Shown here: positions 51,181-61,525 of the stretch, piece after piece | How the letters are laid out: every line of letters starts with the position of its first letter | Numbering within the stretch: position 1 is the first letter of the stretch | Assembly (NCBI GenBank): GCA_963169645.1 | Contig: CAUJCO010000008.1 | Span: 1-64,000 of the forward strand | Reading direction: 5' to 3' | Origin: Bacteroidota bacterium | GTDB lineage: Bacteria; Bacteroidota; Bacteroidia; Chitinophagales; JADIYW01 | DNA: 64,000 nucleotides | Position numbers and translations under genes: made by a program | The notes under the pieces: generated by a model | Told to the model about the DNA's origin: nothing | The model's input: the letters and a program-made list of their open reading frames with translations, nothing else | The model's database searches: none

Positions 51181-52278
51181 ATGCCTGAAAACGAACATAT
51201 AGATTCCACAGAAGTTGCAACAGACCAAGAAGTTGTTGTCAACGAAGAAGAGGATACTACCGATCAAGGACTCGTACAAGTTTTACGTGTAGGTAAGGAA
51301 TTGTGGGGCATTGTAAAAAAATACGCACTGTTTTTTGTTATTCCTATCATACTTACTGGATTATATGGTTATTATGAGGGTAAAAAAGAGAAACCTACTT
51401 ACACAGCACAAATCACTTTTTTCTTATCCGAAGAAAGACCTCAAATTCCGGGATTCGGAGGTGGGAATTTCTCTAATTTATTACAATCTACAAATGCAAG
51501 TTTTGGTAATCCCAAAAAATTAAAAGAATACTCTTTTACCGAGCGTGTTTGTGCTAAATTAATTTTTAGAAAAGCAGTTTTTAGAGGTAGAGAAGATTAT
51601 ATTGCCAATCATTATTTGCGTTTAAATTCCGGTTATAAAAGCAGTTATTTTTCTGATTTTACCTCTGTGAGAGATATGAGTATTCCGGATTATTTAGTAT
51701 TTAAACAAATATTGACGAACCTTAAGAAAATTGTTGCTATTGATTATAACGAAGCAGAGATTTACTCTATCACCATCACAACCGGAGATGAAGAATTTTC
51801 TAAATTATTGTGCGAAGCTTTCTATGATAACCTTACGGATTATTATGTAGAACGTGCCACTAAAAAAGCAAAAATCACCGTTGATTTCTTGGAAGAAAAA
51901 TTAGCAATGGTAAAAGCTCAATTAGAAAACTCTGAATTTAACTTAGCCGACTATAAAGATAGAGCTAACAACTTAGTTACCTTCAAAGCAGATTTGAATG
52001 AAACTCGTTACATGCGTAATAAAGGATTGTTAGAAGCATTGTATGCAGAAACCGCTAGAGGTTTAGAAACTTCTAAAACAAATTATGCCTCCATTATGCC
52101 ATTATTTCAAACTATTGATGAGCCTCATTTACCGCTGAAGAAAAATGTAGTTTCTACCCGTAAACAATTTATTATGTTTATGTTTTTAGGTGTATTTATT
52201 GATATTATTGCAATTGCAGTAATTTATATTAGAAGACATTTTTGGTCAGGAATTAAACAGACAATTAAAAGCGCATAA
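51181..52278 (+). CDS. Wzz-like chain-length determinant protein
   Basis: Two TM segments flanking a long periplasmic coiled coil; no kinase Walker motif. Confidence 0.82.
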   Translation: MPENEHIDSTEVATDQEVVVNEEEDTTDQGLVQVLRVGKELWGIVKKYALFFVIPIILTGLYGYYEGKKEKPTYTAQITFFLSEERPQIPGFGGGNFSNLLQSTNASFGNPKKLKEYSFTERVCAKLIFRKAVFRGREDYIANHYLRLNSGYKSSYFSDFTSVRDMSIPDYLVFKQILTNLKKIVAIDYNEAEIYSITITTGDEEFSKLLCEAFYDNLTDYYVERATKKAKITVDFLEEKLAMVKAQLENSEFNLADYKDRANNLVTFKADLNETRYMRNKGLLEALYAETARGLETSKTNYASIMPLFQTIDEPHLPLKKNVVSTRKQFIMFMFLGVFIDIIAIAVIYIRRHFWSGIKQTIKSA

Positions 52279-52289
52279 TAAGTTTATAA

Positions 52290-52847
52290 ATGGAAATTTT
52301 AACTACGCCGCTTCAAGATGTATATATTTTAAAACCTACTGTTTTTGCGGATAACAGAGGTTTCTTCTTTGAAAGTTTTAATGATGGTAAATTAAAAGAA
52401 GCCAATCTGCATTATAACTTTATTCAGGATAATCATTCTAAATCATCTTATGGTGTGTTACGTGGTTTGCATTATCAAAACAACCCATTCGCACAATCAA
52501 AATTAGTGCGCGTGGTGCAAGGTAAAGTTTTAGATGTGGTAGTGGATATCCGCAAAGGTTCGCCAACTTATTTACAACATTACGCTATAGAATTATCGGC
52601 AGAAAATAAATTACAACTTTTAATTCCTCGCGGTTTTGCACATGGCTTTGTGGTGCTTTCTGAAACATGTGAGTTTTTGTATAAATGCGATAATTATTAT
52701 AATAAAGCATCGGAAGGCGGTATTGCATACAACGATCCAATGTTAAAAATTGATTGGACAATTCCGGAAACAGCTATCATTTTAAGTGATAAAGACCGAG
52801 AAAATCCAACCGTAGAACAAGCAAATTTTAATTTTATCTATTCCTAA
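52290..52847 (+). CDS. rfbC: dTDP-4-dehydrorhamnose 3,5-epimerase
   Basis: FADNRGFFFESFNDGK, GVLRGLHYQNNPFAQSKLVRVVQG, IPRGFAHGFVVLSE. Confidence 0.96.
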   Translation: MEILTTPLQDVYILKPTVFADNRGFFFESFNDGKLKEANLHYNFIQDNHSKSSYGVLRGLHYQNNPFAQSKLVRVVQGKVLDVVVDIRKGSPTYLQHYAIELSAENKLQLLIPRGFAHGFVVLSETCEFLYKCDNYYNKASEGGIAYNDPMLKIDWTIPETAIILSDKDRENPTVEQANFNFIYS

Positions 52848-53618
52848 ATGATTCAACAAATAATCGAGATAGCTGTAGCTGCCGGAAATGCTATTTTAGA
52901 AATTTATAGCCAAGATTTTAATGTAGAAATTAAAAGCGATAATTCTCCACTTACAGTTGCCGATAAAAAGGCAAATGAAATTATTGTAGTCGGTTTAAAA
53001 AAGATAGATAGCACCATACCTATTATTTCTGAAGAAAATAAACTCACCGATTTTTCAGAACGCAAAAATTGGACACGTTGTTGGATGGTTGACCCATTAG
53101 ACGGCACTAAAGAATTTATCAAGAAAAATGGCGAATTTACCGTAAATATTGCATTGGTCGAAAATGGAATTCCTATTTTAGGCGTAGTACACGTGCCGGC
53201 TCAAAATATAACGTATTATGCAGAAGCAGGAAAAGGTAGTTTTAAAATTGTTGACCAACAAACCAAACAATTGCATATACGAAAATTGGCTGAGGATAAC
53301 GTTTTAAAAATTGTCGGCTCTCGCTCTCATCAAACACCGGAATTATTAGAATATGTAGAACAACAAAAAAAATCTTTTTCAGCAGTAGATTTCGTAGCAG
53401 CAGGCAGCTCACTCAAATTTTGCTTGTTAGCTGATGGAAAAGCGGATGTTTATCCACGCTTAGGGCCAACAATGGAATGGGATACTTGTGCCGGACAAAT
53501 TGTTGCTACAGAGGCCGGTGCAACTGTCTTGCGGTTCGATAATCAGCAACCGTTATTGTACAATAAAGAGAATTTGCTGAATCCGTATTTTATCGTAAAA
53601 AATCCTGAATTGCAATAA
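52848..53618 (+). CDS. cysQ: 3'(2'),5'-bisphosphate nucleotidase CysQ
   Basis: ISEEN, WMVDPLDGTKEFIKKNGEFTVNIAL, GSRSH, EWDTCAGQIVATEAG. Confidence 0.93.
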   Translation: MIQQIIEIAVAAGNAILEIYSQDFNVEIKSDNSPLTVADKKANEIIVVGLKKIDSTIPIISEENKLTDFSERKNWTRCWMVDPLDGTKEFIKKNGEFTVNIALVENGIPILGVVHVPAQNITYYAEAGKGSFKIVDQQTKQLHIRKLAEDNVLKIVGSRSHQTPELLEYVEQQKKSFSAVDFVAAGSSLKFCLLADGKADVYPRLGPTMEWDTCAGQIVATEAGATVLRFDNQQPLLYNKENLLNPYFIVKNPELQ

Positions 53619-53623
53619 ATATT

Positions 53624-54535
53624 TTACAAGTCGCCTACATCAAACGACATATTTTTTGAGTAAAATTCTTCTTTAGCGGCACTTAATGTGTTTTGCAATA
53701 ATGAAGCAACCGTCATTAAACCAACGCCACCCGGAACAGGTGAAATATAGGAACATTTTTTACTTACATTGTCAAAATCTACATCGCCAAACAAGCGGTA
53801 TCCGGATTTTCTGCCGGCATCTTCCACCCGTGTGATACCTACGTCAATCACCACGGCACCCGGCTTCACCATGTCGGCTGTTAAAAATTGAGGTTTCCCT
53901 AATGCAGCAATTATAATATCAGCCTCTAAGGTATATTTCGCTAAATCATTGGTTTTGCTATGGCAAATTGTAACCGTACAATTTCCGGGTTTACTTCTGC
54001 GCTGCATCAATAAACTCATCGGCAAGCCTACAATATTACTTCGTCCAATTACCACGCAGTGTTTGCCTTCCGTTTCGATATGATATCGATTTAACATTTC
54101 CAAAATTCCTTTCGGCGTTGCAGAAATATAACTCGGTAAGTTTAATGTCATTCGTCCAACATTCATCGGATGAAAGCCATCCACATCTTTTTCAGGAGCA
54201 ATTGCTAAAATTATTTTTTCTTCGTCAATGTGTTTGGGCAAAGGCAACTGCACAATAAATCCATCTACCGAATCATCATTATTTAAGGTGTTGATTTGTG
54301 CCAATAATTCATGTTCCGTGATATCTTTTTCTAATCTAATTAATGTCGATTTATATCCAACTTCTTCACAAGATTTTACCTTACTGCTTACATACGTTTG
54401 GCTGGCACCATCATTACCTACTAAAATGGCGGCTAAATGCGGTGCTCTTTTACCGCTAAGTACCATTTTTTTTACTTCTTCCGAAATCTCATTTTTTATT
54501 TCTGCGGATAATTTTTTGCCATCTAATAATTGCAT
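53624..54535 (-). CDS. folD: Bifunctional methylenetetrahydrofolate dehydrogenase/cyclohydrolase
   Basis: [60 protein letters not shown]; start refined from 54715. Confidence 0.96.
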   Translation of the reverse strand: MQLLDGKKLSAEIKNEISEEVKKMVLSGKRAPHLAAILVGNDGASQTYVSSKVKSCEEVGYKSTLIRLEKDITEHELLAQINTLNNDDSVDGFIVQLPLPKHIDEEKIILAIAPEKDVDGFHPMNVGRMTLNLPSYISATPKGILEMLNRYHIETEGKHCVVIGRSNIVGLPMSLLMQRRSKPGNCTVTICHSKTNDLAKYTLEADIIIAALGKPQFLTADMVKPGAVVIDVGITRVEDAGRKSGYRLFGDVDFDNVSKKCSYISPVPGGVGLMTVASLLQNTLSAAKEEFYSKNMSFDVGDL

Positions 54536-54551
54536 GTCGAAAATTTGTATC

Positions 54552-54559
54552 AAAAATAG
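54552..54559 (-). promoter_or_regulatory. TATTTTTG, -7-like motif 16 nt upstream of the folD ATG
   Basis: Exact TAnnTTTG match. Confidence 0.35.
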
Positions 54560-54608
54560 GTAAGATAAATTCGTTTCATTAGTTTTGAGGAATATTTTTT
54601 TAAACAAC

Positions 54609-55247
54609 ATGACAAATAGACCATTTATTATTGGAATATCCGGTGGAAGCGGAAGCGGTAAAACAACCTTTGTGAAAGAATTATCAAGTACTTTTTCACC
54701 CGAACAAGTTTGCATTTTAAGTCAAGATAATTATTACAAACCACGAACAGAGCAACAAATTGATGCTAATGGTGAAATTAATTTTGATTTGCCCGAATCG
54801 TTTCAAGAAGAAGCTTATTTAAACGATGTACTAAAGTTAATAAATGGAGAAGATGTTGTTTTAAAAGAATATACCTACAACAATCCATTGGCAGAACCTA
54901 AAATAATTACCTATAAATCGGCTCCGATTATAATTATTGAAGGTATTTTTATTTTCCATTTTAAACAAGTTTCCGATTTAATGGATTTTAAAATTTATAT
55001 TGATGCAGACGAACACATCAAATTAATTCGTAGAATTCAACGCGACAGAATAGAACGGAATTACCCGATTGAAGATGTTTTGTATCGCTACCAACATCAC
55101 GTTTTTCCATCTTATCAAAAATTTATTTTACCCTATAAACCACATTGCGATATTGTCGTTAACAACAATAGCAGCTTTGAAAACGCATTGAATACGGTCA
55201 ATTTATTTATCAAAGAGAAATTAGACGCAAATAAAGCTAACGCTTAA
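54609..55247 (+). CDS. udk: Uridine kinase
   Basis: [34 protein letters not shown]; start refined to 54609. Confidence 0.92.
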   Translation: MTNRPFIIGISGGSGSGKTTFVKELSSTFSPEQVCILSQDNYYKPRTEQQIDANGEINFDLPESFQEEAYLNDVLKLINGEDVVLKEYTYNNPLAEPKIITYKSAPIIIIEGIFIFHFKQVSDLMDFKIYIDADEHIKLIRRIQRDRIERNYPIEDVLYRYQHHVFPSYQKFILPYKPHCDIVVNNNSSFENALNTVNLFIKEKLDANKANA

Positions 55248-55252
55248 TGCAT

Positions 55253-55909
55253 CTAACGCAAAAAAGGATTGTGTTTGCGTTCATCACCAATGGTGGTGCT
55301 TGGTCCATGCCCGTTGTGAATCGTTGTCGCATCATCCAAAACCAATAATTTCGTTTTGATAGATTGAATAAGTGTGTCATAATCGCCACCGGGTAAATCT
55401 GTTCGTCCAATGCTACCGTTAAATAAAACATCACCTACAATTGCATATTGTTCTACATCATTATAAAAACAAATGCTTCCGGGTGAATGTCCGGGTGTAA
55501 ACAAAATTTGAAAAGAGGCATCTTCCAATTGTAAAATATCACCTTCGTTAATAAAGTAAGCCGGCTCACATTTTTCCGGAATTTTTACACCAAATAGTCG
55601 AGCACCCATTTCGGCACGTTGCAATACGGGTAATTCTTTCTCATGAATGCCAAGCTCTAATTGATACTCATTGGCAATAAACTTATTTCCATAAATATGG
55701 TCTAAATGGCAATGTGTATTTAATAGCTTTTTCGGTATTAATTCATTTTTTTCGATGTATTGTGTGATTTGTTTTTGTTCTTGTAATGTATAACAACCCG
55801 GATCTATTATCCAACACGCTTTGTTAGGATGAGCTATAATATAGGTGTTTTCTTGAAAAGGATTAAAACAAAATACCGCAATATTTGTCTTTATCTTTGC
55901 GTTATCCAT
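55253..55909 (-). CDS. MBL-fold metallo-hydrolase (glyoxalase II-like)
   Basis: NTHCHLDHIYG, FTPGHSPGSICFY, VGDVLFNGSIGRTDLPGG, NGHGPSTTIG. Confidence 0.93.
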   Translation of the reverse strand: MDNAKIKTNIAVFCFNPFQENTYIIAHPNKACWIIDPGCYTLQEQKQITQYIEKNELIPKKLLNTHCHLDHIYGNKFIANEYQLELGIHEKELPVLQRAEMGARLFGVKIPEKCEPAYFINEGDILQLEDASFQILFTPGHSPGSICFYNDVEQYAIVGDVLFNGSIGRTDLPGGDYDTLIQSIKTKLLVLDDATTIHNGHGPSTTIGDERKHNPFLR

Positions 55910-55977
55910 AAGATTTATTTACTTTGTAAAAGTAGTAAATCATCGGTATTTAAAAGAATTCGATTCGAGAATAAAAT

Positions 55978-58900
55978 ATGAATAAAATCTACTATCAACA
56001 TACTATCCATTTATTTAAAACGTCATCCGGATTTTTGAATACGTTGCTGTTTTTTTTATTTGGATTTTTGTTGCATTCAAACATTCGAGCACAAACGACA
56101 CAAGTGCAATTTGGACAAAATAGAGTACAATATCATTCGTTTGATTGGTTGTATTATAATTCAGCTAATTTTACAATTTACTATTATCCGGGCGGTCAGG
56201 AAATAGGAAAGTTTGTTTGGACAACAGCCGAAAAAAAATTAAGCGAGCTAAATAAACAAATGGACTTCAATTATCGTTCTCAAATAGATATTTTAGTGTA
56301 TAACGATATTAGTGATTTAGCACAAACCAACATCGGTTTAGGCCAAGAAGATTACAATATTGGTGGCACAACTGTGTTTAGAGATAATAAGCTTTTTCTG
56401 CATTACAACGGCAACCATCGAGATTTACAACGCGATTTGATGAAAGGATTAGCAGAACTGTATATCCGACAAATGATGTCGGGTAATAGCTTCGGGCAAA
56501 AAATTCAAAATGCCATTTTTATTGTGATGCCGGATTGGTATCGCAGTGGCTTGTCTTCTTATATCGGCGAATCGTGGAATACACAATTAGATGCTACGCT
56601 AAAAAAATATTTTGAAACAAATAAAAAAAATGATTTCAATCGCTTGGTAAGTCAAAATCCAACATTAGCCGGTCAGTCGTTTTGGTATATGATTTCGGAA
56701 GTGTATGGCAAAGATGCTATACCCAATATTTTATATTTAACACGTGTAAACCATAATATCAATAAAGGTTTTGTATATGGTGTAAATGCCGGCATTGAAA
56801 TTTTAATGAAAGATTGGGAAACATTTTATAAACAACGTTTTGAAGCCGATAAAGCAAACAGAGATGCTATAAATGATTTAACAGCTATCAAAATTAAAAA
56901 ACGAAATAATACCGAAGTTAATCAGTTGCAACTTTCTCCTGATGGAAAATATGCAGCGTACGCCGCTTTTGATGGTGGATTTTACAAAGTATTTGTGCAA
57001 GATATCCATGCTAAAAAAAGTAAGAAAGTATTGAAAGGTGGTTTTCGTTCCGATCAATATCCGTTCGATCAATCTTATCCCATTTTAAGTTGGGCAAAAA
57101 CAGGTCATAAATTAGCCATTATCTCTGAAAAAAAAGATGTAATCCGTTTAACTCAAGTTGATATGGATAACCATAAAACGACCAAAGCGAAAGTATTAAA
57201 ATTCCAAAAAATTCATGGTGCAGATTTTACAAATGACCCGAATATGCTGCTTGTTTCCGGACAAAATAAAGGACAAACAGATTTGTATCTATACAATACA
57301 TTAAACAGCACAACAACGCAATTAAATAACGATACGTACGACGATTTATTTCCAAAATATATTTCAACTAACGGCAACGAAGGTGTGTTGTTTTCGTCTA
57401 ATAGAACTGTTCCGGAATTCTTTCTATCACCAAACGATTCGGTTTTGCCTACCAATACTTTAGATTTGTTTTTTTATGATTTGAATAAAAAAGGAACCAC
57501 ATTGGCAACCATTACCGAAACACCGTTTGCCAATGAAAAAGCAATCGGAAATTATAGCCAACCTTACTATTCATTTCTTAGCGATGAAAATGGAATTTAC
57601 AATCAATATGTTGGAACGTTGGATAGTTTTTACATAGGGAAAGATACCGTACTTACTGAAATCAACGAGTGGACAGACTCTGCACGAACAGTTAAAACAA
57701 TCGTAGATGCGTATAAATTAAAAGGAAACACATTCCCGAATACTAATTTTTCCAATAGCATTTTGCAAGCTGCATCAACAGCACAACAATCGTATTTTTA
57801 TTTTGGAAAAAATAAACGTAAATCCTACTATTATGCAAAACCAAATTTATCGGAAGAACAATTAATTGCCCAAAAATCGTTTGGATTAAACAATACTTCG
57901 TATAGAAATCATTATAAAGATTGGAATTTCTATACGGAATCAGCATCCAAAAAATCTGAAATCATTTCGGTGAATGTAAACAAGGAAGCCGCCTCAATCG
58001 GTAAAGAATTCACGATTGATAGCTTGTTAACGCAACCATCCAAATACACATTTGAGTCCGATTTTAATACCACCATTCAACCGACATTTGTAGCTAATCA
58101 ACCGACATCTAAAACAGATACGAGCACCCTTATTGCAAATAGTGATTCCTTACCTGCACCTAACAACGCTAAAGTGGATGATGTAGATGCTCCACCATTT
58201 TTGCAAAACACACCGGTTCCATCCAACATAAATGTAGAAAGCACAACCGGACAAAAAATACGCATTTTGCCGTATCGTGCTCGCTTCACATCTGATTATG
58301 TTGTTACACAATTAGATAATAGTATTCTTACTCAAAGCTATCAAAGTTATAATCAAAATTTAGGTAGTTATAATTTTCCGAATTTGGGTGGAATGATCAA
58401 TTTTGGCATTAGTGATTTAATGGAAGATCATAAAATAATTGGTGGGTTTCGCGTGCCTTTTAATTTTAAAGGATTTGAAACATATATCAAATACATCAAC
58501 CTAAAAAAGAGAATAGATAAAAGTATTTTATATTACAGACGTTCCGATAAAACAGAGTTTAATGTGCAAGATGCCAACGGCAATATTTTACCGTATACGT
58601 ATGTTGGCAAAACAAGAAGCAATTTCTTTGAAACTCAATTTAGTTATCCATTTGATGTAACCAAGAGTTTGCGCTGGTCTATTTCGTACAGAAACGAACG
58701 CTTAGATGTTTCTTATACAGATGACATCAGCATGTTATTAGAAGATGTGAAAGAAAATTGGATTTCCGGTCGACTAGAATTTGTGCATGATAACTCCAAA
58801 GAAATACAATACAATATTTACAACGGGTTTCGTTACAAACTATACGCAGAATATTTTTACAATGCCAACGAGAAAAACTCACATTTAGCCAATGTTGGTT

Positions 58901-59502
58901 TCGATATTCGACATTATCAAAAAGTTTATAGAAATATCATTTGGGCAAATCGTTTTGCCGGAGCATCTTCTTTCGGTCCTAAAAAAATATTATATTTTTT
59001 GGGTGGTGTAGATACTTGGCTTAATCCGAAATATGCGAATGATATTCCGGTTGCTACCGACCAAAATTATGGTTTGCAAACTTCTGTTACAAACATGCGT
59101 GGCTTGCAACAAAATATTAGAAACGGAAATAACTTTTTATTGTGGAACTCCGAATTGCGTATTCCAATTTTCTCATTGATTGCCAAAAAACCGTTGAAAT
59201 CTTCTTTCTTAAAAGATTTTCAATTGGTAGGTTTCTTTGACGCAGGTATTGCCTATAATTTCGCCAACCCATTTGATCAACGCAATTCACTTAGCACAGA
59301 AGTGGTTACACCAAATCCAAATTCTAATCCGGTAGTGGTTACGGTTAATTACTATCGTAATCCGTTTGTATTTGGCACAGGTGCCGGATTTAGAACCAAT
59401 ATTTTAGGCTATTTCTTGCGTTTAGATACCGGATTTGGTTATGATGGATTAGAATTCAGCAAAAAACCAATTTGGCATTTTTCTTTAAGTAAAGATTTTT
59501 AG
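55978..59502 (+). CDS. Large envelope protein: peptidase-MA-like N-terminus, TolB-like propeller, C-terminal outer-membrane beta-barrel
   Basis: NEVQLSPDGKYAAYAAFDGG-type propeller motifs; C-terminal strands ending FRTNILGYFLRLDTGFGYDGLEFSKKPIWHFSLSKDF. Confidence 0.82.
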   Translation: MNKIYYQHTIHLFKTSSGFLNTLLFFLFGFLLHSNIRAQTTQVQFGQNRVQYHSFDWLYYNSANFTIYYYPGGQEIGKFVWTTAEKKLSELNKQMDFNYRSQIDILVYNDISDLAQTNIGLGQEDYNIGGTTVFRDNKLFLHYNGNHRDLQRDLMKGLAELYIRQMMSGNSFGQKIQNAIFIVMPDWYRSGLSSYIGESWNTQLDATLKKYFETNKKNDFNRLVSQNPTLAGQSFWYMISEVYGKDAIPNILYLTRVNHNINKGFVYGVNAGIEILMKDWETFYKQRFEADKANRDAINDLTAIKIKKRNNTEVNQLQLSPDGKYAAYAAFDGGFYKVFVQDIHAKKSKKVLKGGFRSDQYPFDQSYPILSWAKTGHKLAIISEKKDVIRLTQVDMDNHKTTKAKVLKFQKIHGADFTNDPNMLLVSGQNKGQTDLYLYNTLNSTTTQLNNDTYDDLFPKYISTNGNEGVLFSSNRTVPEFFLSPNDSVLPTNTLDLFFYDLNKKGTTLATITETPFANEKAIGNYSQPYYSFLSDENGIYNQYVGTLDSFYIGKDTVLTEINEWTDSARTVKTIVDAYKLKGNTFPNTNFSNSILQAASTAQQSYFYFGKNKRKSYYYAKPNLSEEQLIAQKSFGLNNTSYRNHYKDWNFYTESASKKSEIISVNVNKEAASIGKEFTIDSLLTQPSKYTFESDFNTTIQPTFVANQPTSKTDTSTLIANSDSLPAPNNAKVDDVDAPPFLQNTPVPSNINVESTTGQKIRILPYRARFTSDYVVTQLDNSILTQSYQSYNQNLGSYNFPNLGGMINFGISDLMEDHKIIGGFRVPFNFKGFETYIKYINLKKRIDKSILYYRRSDKTEFNVQDANGNILPYTYVGKTRSNFFETQFSYPFDVTKSLRWSISYRNERLDVSYTDDISMLLEDVKENWISGRLEFVHDNSKEIQYNIYNGFRYKLYAEYFYNANEKNSHLANVGFDIRHYQKVYRNIIWANRFAGASSFGPKKILYFLGGVDTWLNPKYANDIPVATDQNYGLQTSVTNMRGLQQNIRNGNNFLLWNSELRIPIFSLIAKKPLKSSFLKDFQLVGFFDAGIAYNFANPFDQRNSLSTEVVTPNPNSNPVVVTVNYYRNPFVFGTGAGFRTNILGYFLRLDTGFGYDGLEFSKKPIWHFSLSKDF

Positions 59503-59562
59503 AAAATGCTTTCGTAGCGTTTTTTGTTTCTTGAAATCATAAAAAAATAAATCATATTCAAC

Positions 59563-60435
59563 ATGCTCTATTCAATGACAGGTTACGGAAAATCGACTTT
59601 TACTTTAGGTGGTCGAAATTATGTCGTAGAAATAAAAACACTCAACAGTAAATCCTGTGATTTGAATTTTAAAGCAGCGGCTGATTTACGCGGAAAAGAA
59701 ATTGAAATTCGCAAACATATTGCTTCCCAATTAATTCGCGGAAAAATAGATGTATTTTTTCAAGAAGATAAAAATTCGGGCGTTACTTCCGGTTTAAACT
59801 TGACATTGCTTGAGAATTATTATAAGCAATTGCAACAGTTTTCGCAAGAAAAAAATATTCCATTAGGCGATATAGTGCCCGCCATATTGCGCTTTCAAGA
59901 TATTGCCAAAGCAGAATTTTCCGAGTTAAGTGATGCCGATTTTTTAGCACTTCAAGATGCAATAAATAAAGCTTCCATAAAGGTTATTCAATTTAGAAAA
60001 GATGAAGGCATACAATTGGAAACTGATATTTTAAATCGGATTGTATTGATTCAGCAATATAAAAATGCGTTAATTCCGCACGAGCAACAACGCATAGAAC
60101 GCATTAAAGAAAAATTACATCAAGATTTAATTGTCTTATCGGAAAAAGTTACCTTAGATAAGAATCGGTTTGAAGAAGAATTGATTTATTATTTGGAAAA
60201 AATTGATATCAATGAAGAAAAAGTGCGTTTAGAGTCGCATTGTTCCTATTTTTTAGAGATTGTTCAAGAAAATGGTATTGAAAAAGGTAAAAAATTAGGT
60301 TTTGTAGCTCAAGAAATTGGACGTGAAATTAATACCATTGGTTCAAAAGCCAACGACGCTGCTATGCAAAAAATTGTCGTGCAAATGAAAGATGAGCTGG
60401 AAAAAATAAAAGAACAATTGATGAATATCTTGTAA
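59563..60435 (+). CDS. YicC family endoribonuclease-like protein
   Basis: SMTGYGKSTF...VEIKTLNSKSCDLNFK...EKGKKLGFVAQEIGREINTIGSKANDA. Confidence 0.95.
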   Translation: MLYSMTGYGKSTFTLGGRNYVVEIKTLNSKSCDLNFKAAADLRGKEIEIRKHIASQLIRGKIDVFFQEDKNSGVTSGLNLTLLENYYKQLQQFSQEKNIPLGDIVPAILRFQDIAKAEFSELSDADFLALQDAINKASIKVIQFRKDEGIQLETDILNRIVLIQQYKNALIPHEQQRIERIKEKLHQDLIVLSEKVTLDKNRFEEELIYYLEKIDINEEKVRLESHCSYFLEIVQENGIEKGKKLGFVAQEIGREINTIGSKANDAAMQKIVVQMKDELEKIKEQLMNIL

Positions 60436-60494
60436 ATAGCATTTTCTTTACAAAAAAATTGCATTTGTACTACGCACTACTCACGTTGAAAAGT

Positions 60495-60502
60495 TATCTT
60501 TG
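60495..60502 (+). promoter_or_regulatory. TATCTTTG, -7-like motif 3 nt upstream of the gmk ATG
   Basis: Exact TAnnTTTG match. Confidence 0.35.
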
Positions 60503-60505
60503 CAC

Positions 60506-61075
60506 ATGCAAAAAGTCATTATACTTTCAGGACCTTCCGGCGTAGGAAAAAATACATTAGGTGATTTTTTGTTGCAACAATTTCCCGAACTTTCTTATTC
60601 TGTTTCTGCAACTTCACGTCCAATACGTAAAGGTGAGCAAGATGGCGTGGATTACCACTTTATGAATAATGAAGAATTTGAATTGAAAATTAAAGAAGAT
60701 GAATTGCTCGAATGGCAAGAAGTATACGATGGTACGTATTACGGAACACTAAAAGAAGAATTAGATCGCATTAATAAATTAAATAAATTTCCACTTTTAG
60801 TAATTGATGTGTTTGGTGCAATAAATATTATGAAGAATTTAAAATTCAAACCATTGTCTATTTTTATACAAGCACCAGGTTTGGATATTTTGGAAAAAAG
60901 ATTGCGTGACCGCGCTACAGATTCAGAAGATAAAATTCAAAAACGTTTAGAAAAAGCATCCGTTGAAATGCACGAATCGGCACAATTTGATTTAACTATT
61001 ATCAACGACGATTTAAAACAAGCACAATTGCAATTGCAAACGGTTGTAGATTATTTTTTAAAACATCCGTTGTAA
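60506..61075 (+). CDS. gmk: Guanylate kinase
   Basis: IILSGPSGVGKNTLGDFLL, SVSATSRPIRKGEQDGVDYHFM, GTYYGTLKEEL. Confidence 0.96.
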   Translation: MQKVIILSGPSGVGKNTLGDFLLQQFPELSYSVSATSRPIRKGEQDGVDYHFMNNEEFELKIKEDELLEWQEVYDGTYYGTLKEELDRINKLNKFPLLVIDVFGAINIMKNLKFKPLSIFIQAPGLDILEKRLRDRATDSEDKIQKRLEKASVEMHESAQFDLTIINDDLKQAQLQLQTVVDYFLKHPL

Positions 61076-61138
61076 GTTTTTTATACTTTTAGAAACCTTT
61101 TTTGCTGATTTTTCGTTATATTTACTATTGTAGCAAAT

Positions 61139-61525
61139 ATGTTTACAGCAGTAACACATAATATAAAAGTAAGCGTAGAAACGTTTTTCCAACCGGATTA
61201 TTCTTATCCGATGAGTCAGCATTTTATGTTTGCCTATCGCATTACAATTGAAAATAACAGCACCGATTCTATCCAGCTTTTGCGTCGGCATTGGTATATT
61301 GTAGATGCTTTTGGAAGTAGGCGAGAAGTAGAAGGCGAAGGCGTTGTTGGCGAGCAACCTATTATTAAACGCAATGAACGTTATCGCTATGTTTCGGGTT
61401 GTGATTTAAAATCGGATATCGGAAAAATGCACGGCACTTACTTGATGGAAAACCTACATAACGGAAAATTATTTCATGTTATCATTCCGGAATTTATCAT
61501 GACAGCACCACTTCGTTTAAATTAA
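61139..61525 (+). CDS. apaG: ApaG domain protein
   Basis: FAYRITIENNSTDSIQLLRRHWYIVDAFG...VEGEGVVGEQPIIKRNERYRYVSGC. Confidence 0.95.
   Translation: MFTAVTHNIKVSVETFFQPDYSYPMSQHFMFAYRITIENNSTDSIQLLRRHWYIVDAFGSRREVEGEGVVGEQPIIKRNERYRYVSGCDLKSDIGKMHGTYLMENLHNGKLFHVIIPEFIMTAPLRLN

Noticed and set aside
46003-53618. Capsule operon as part of the proposed mannosylation system
   Set aside because: 14 kb away, different donor chemistry (UDP-/dTDP-sugars) and a standard Wza/Wzz arrangement; no link visible.
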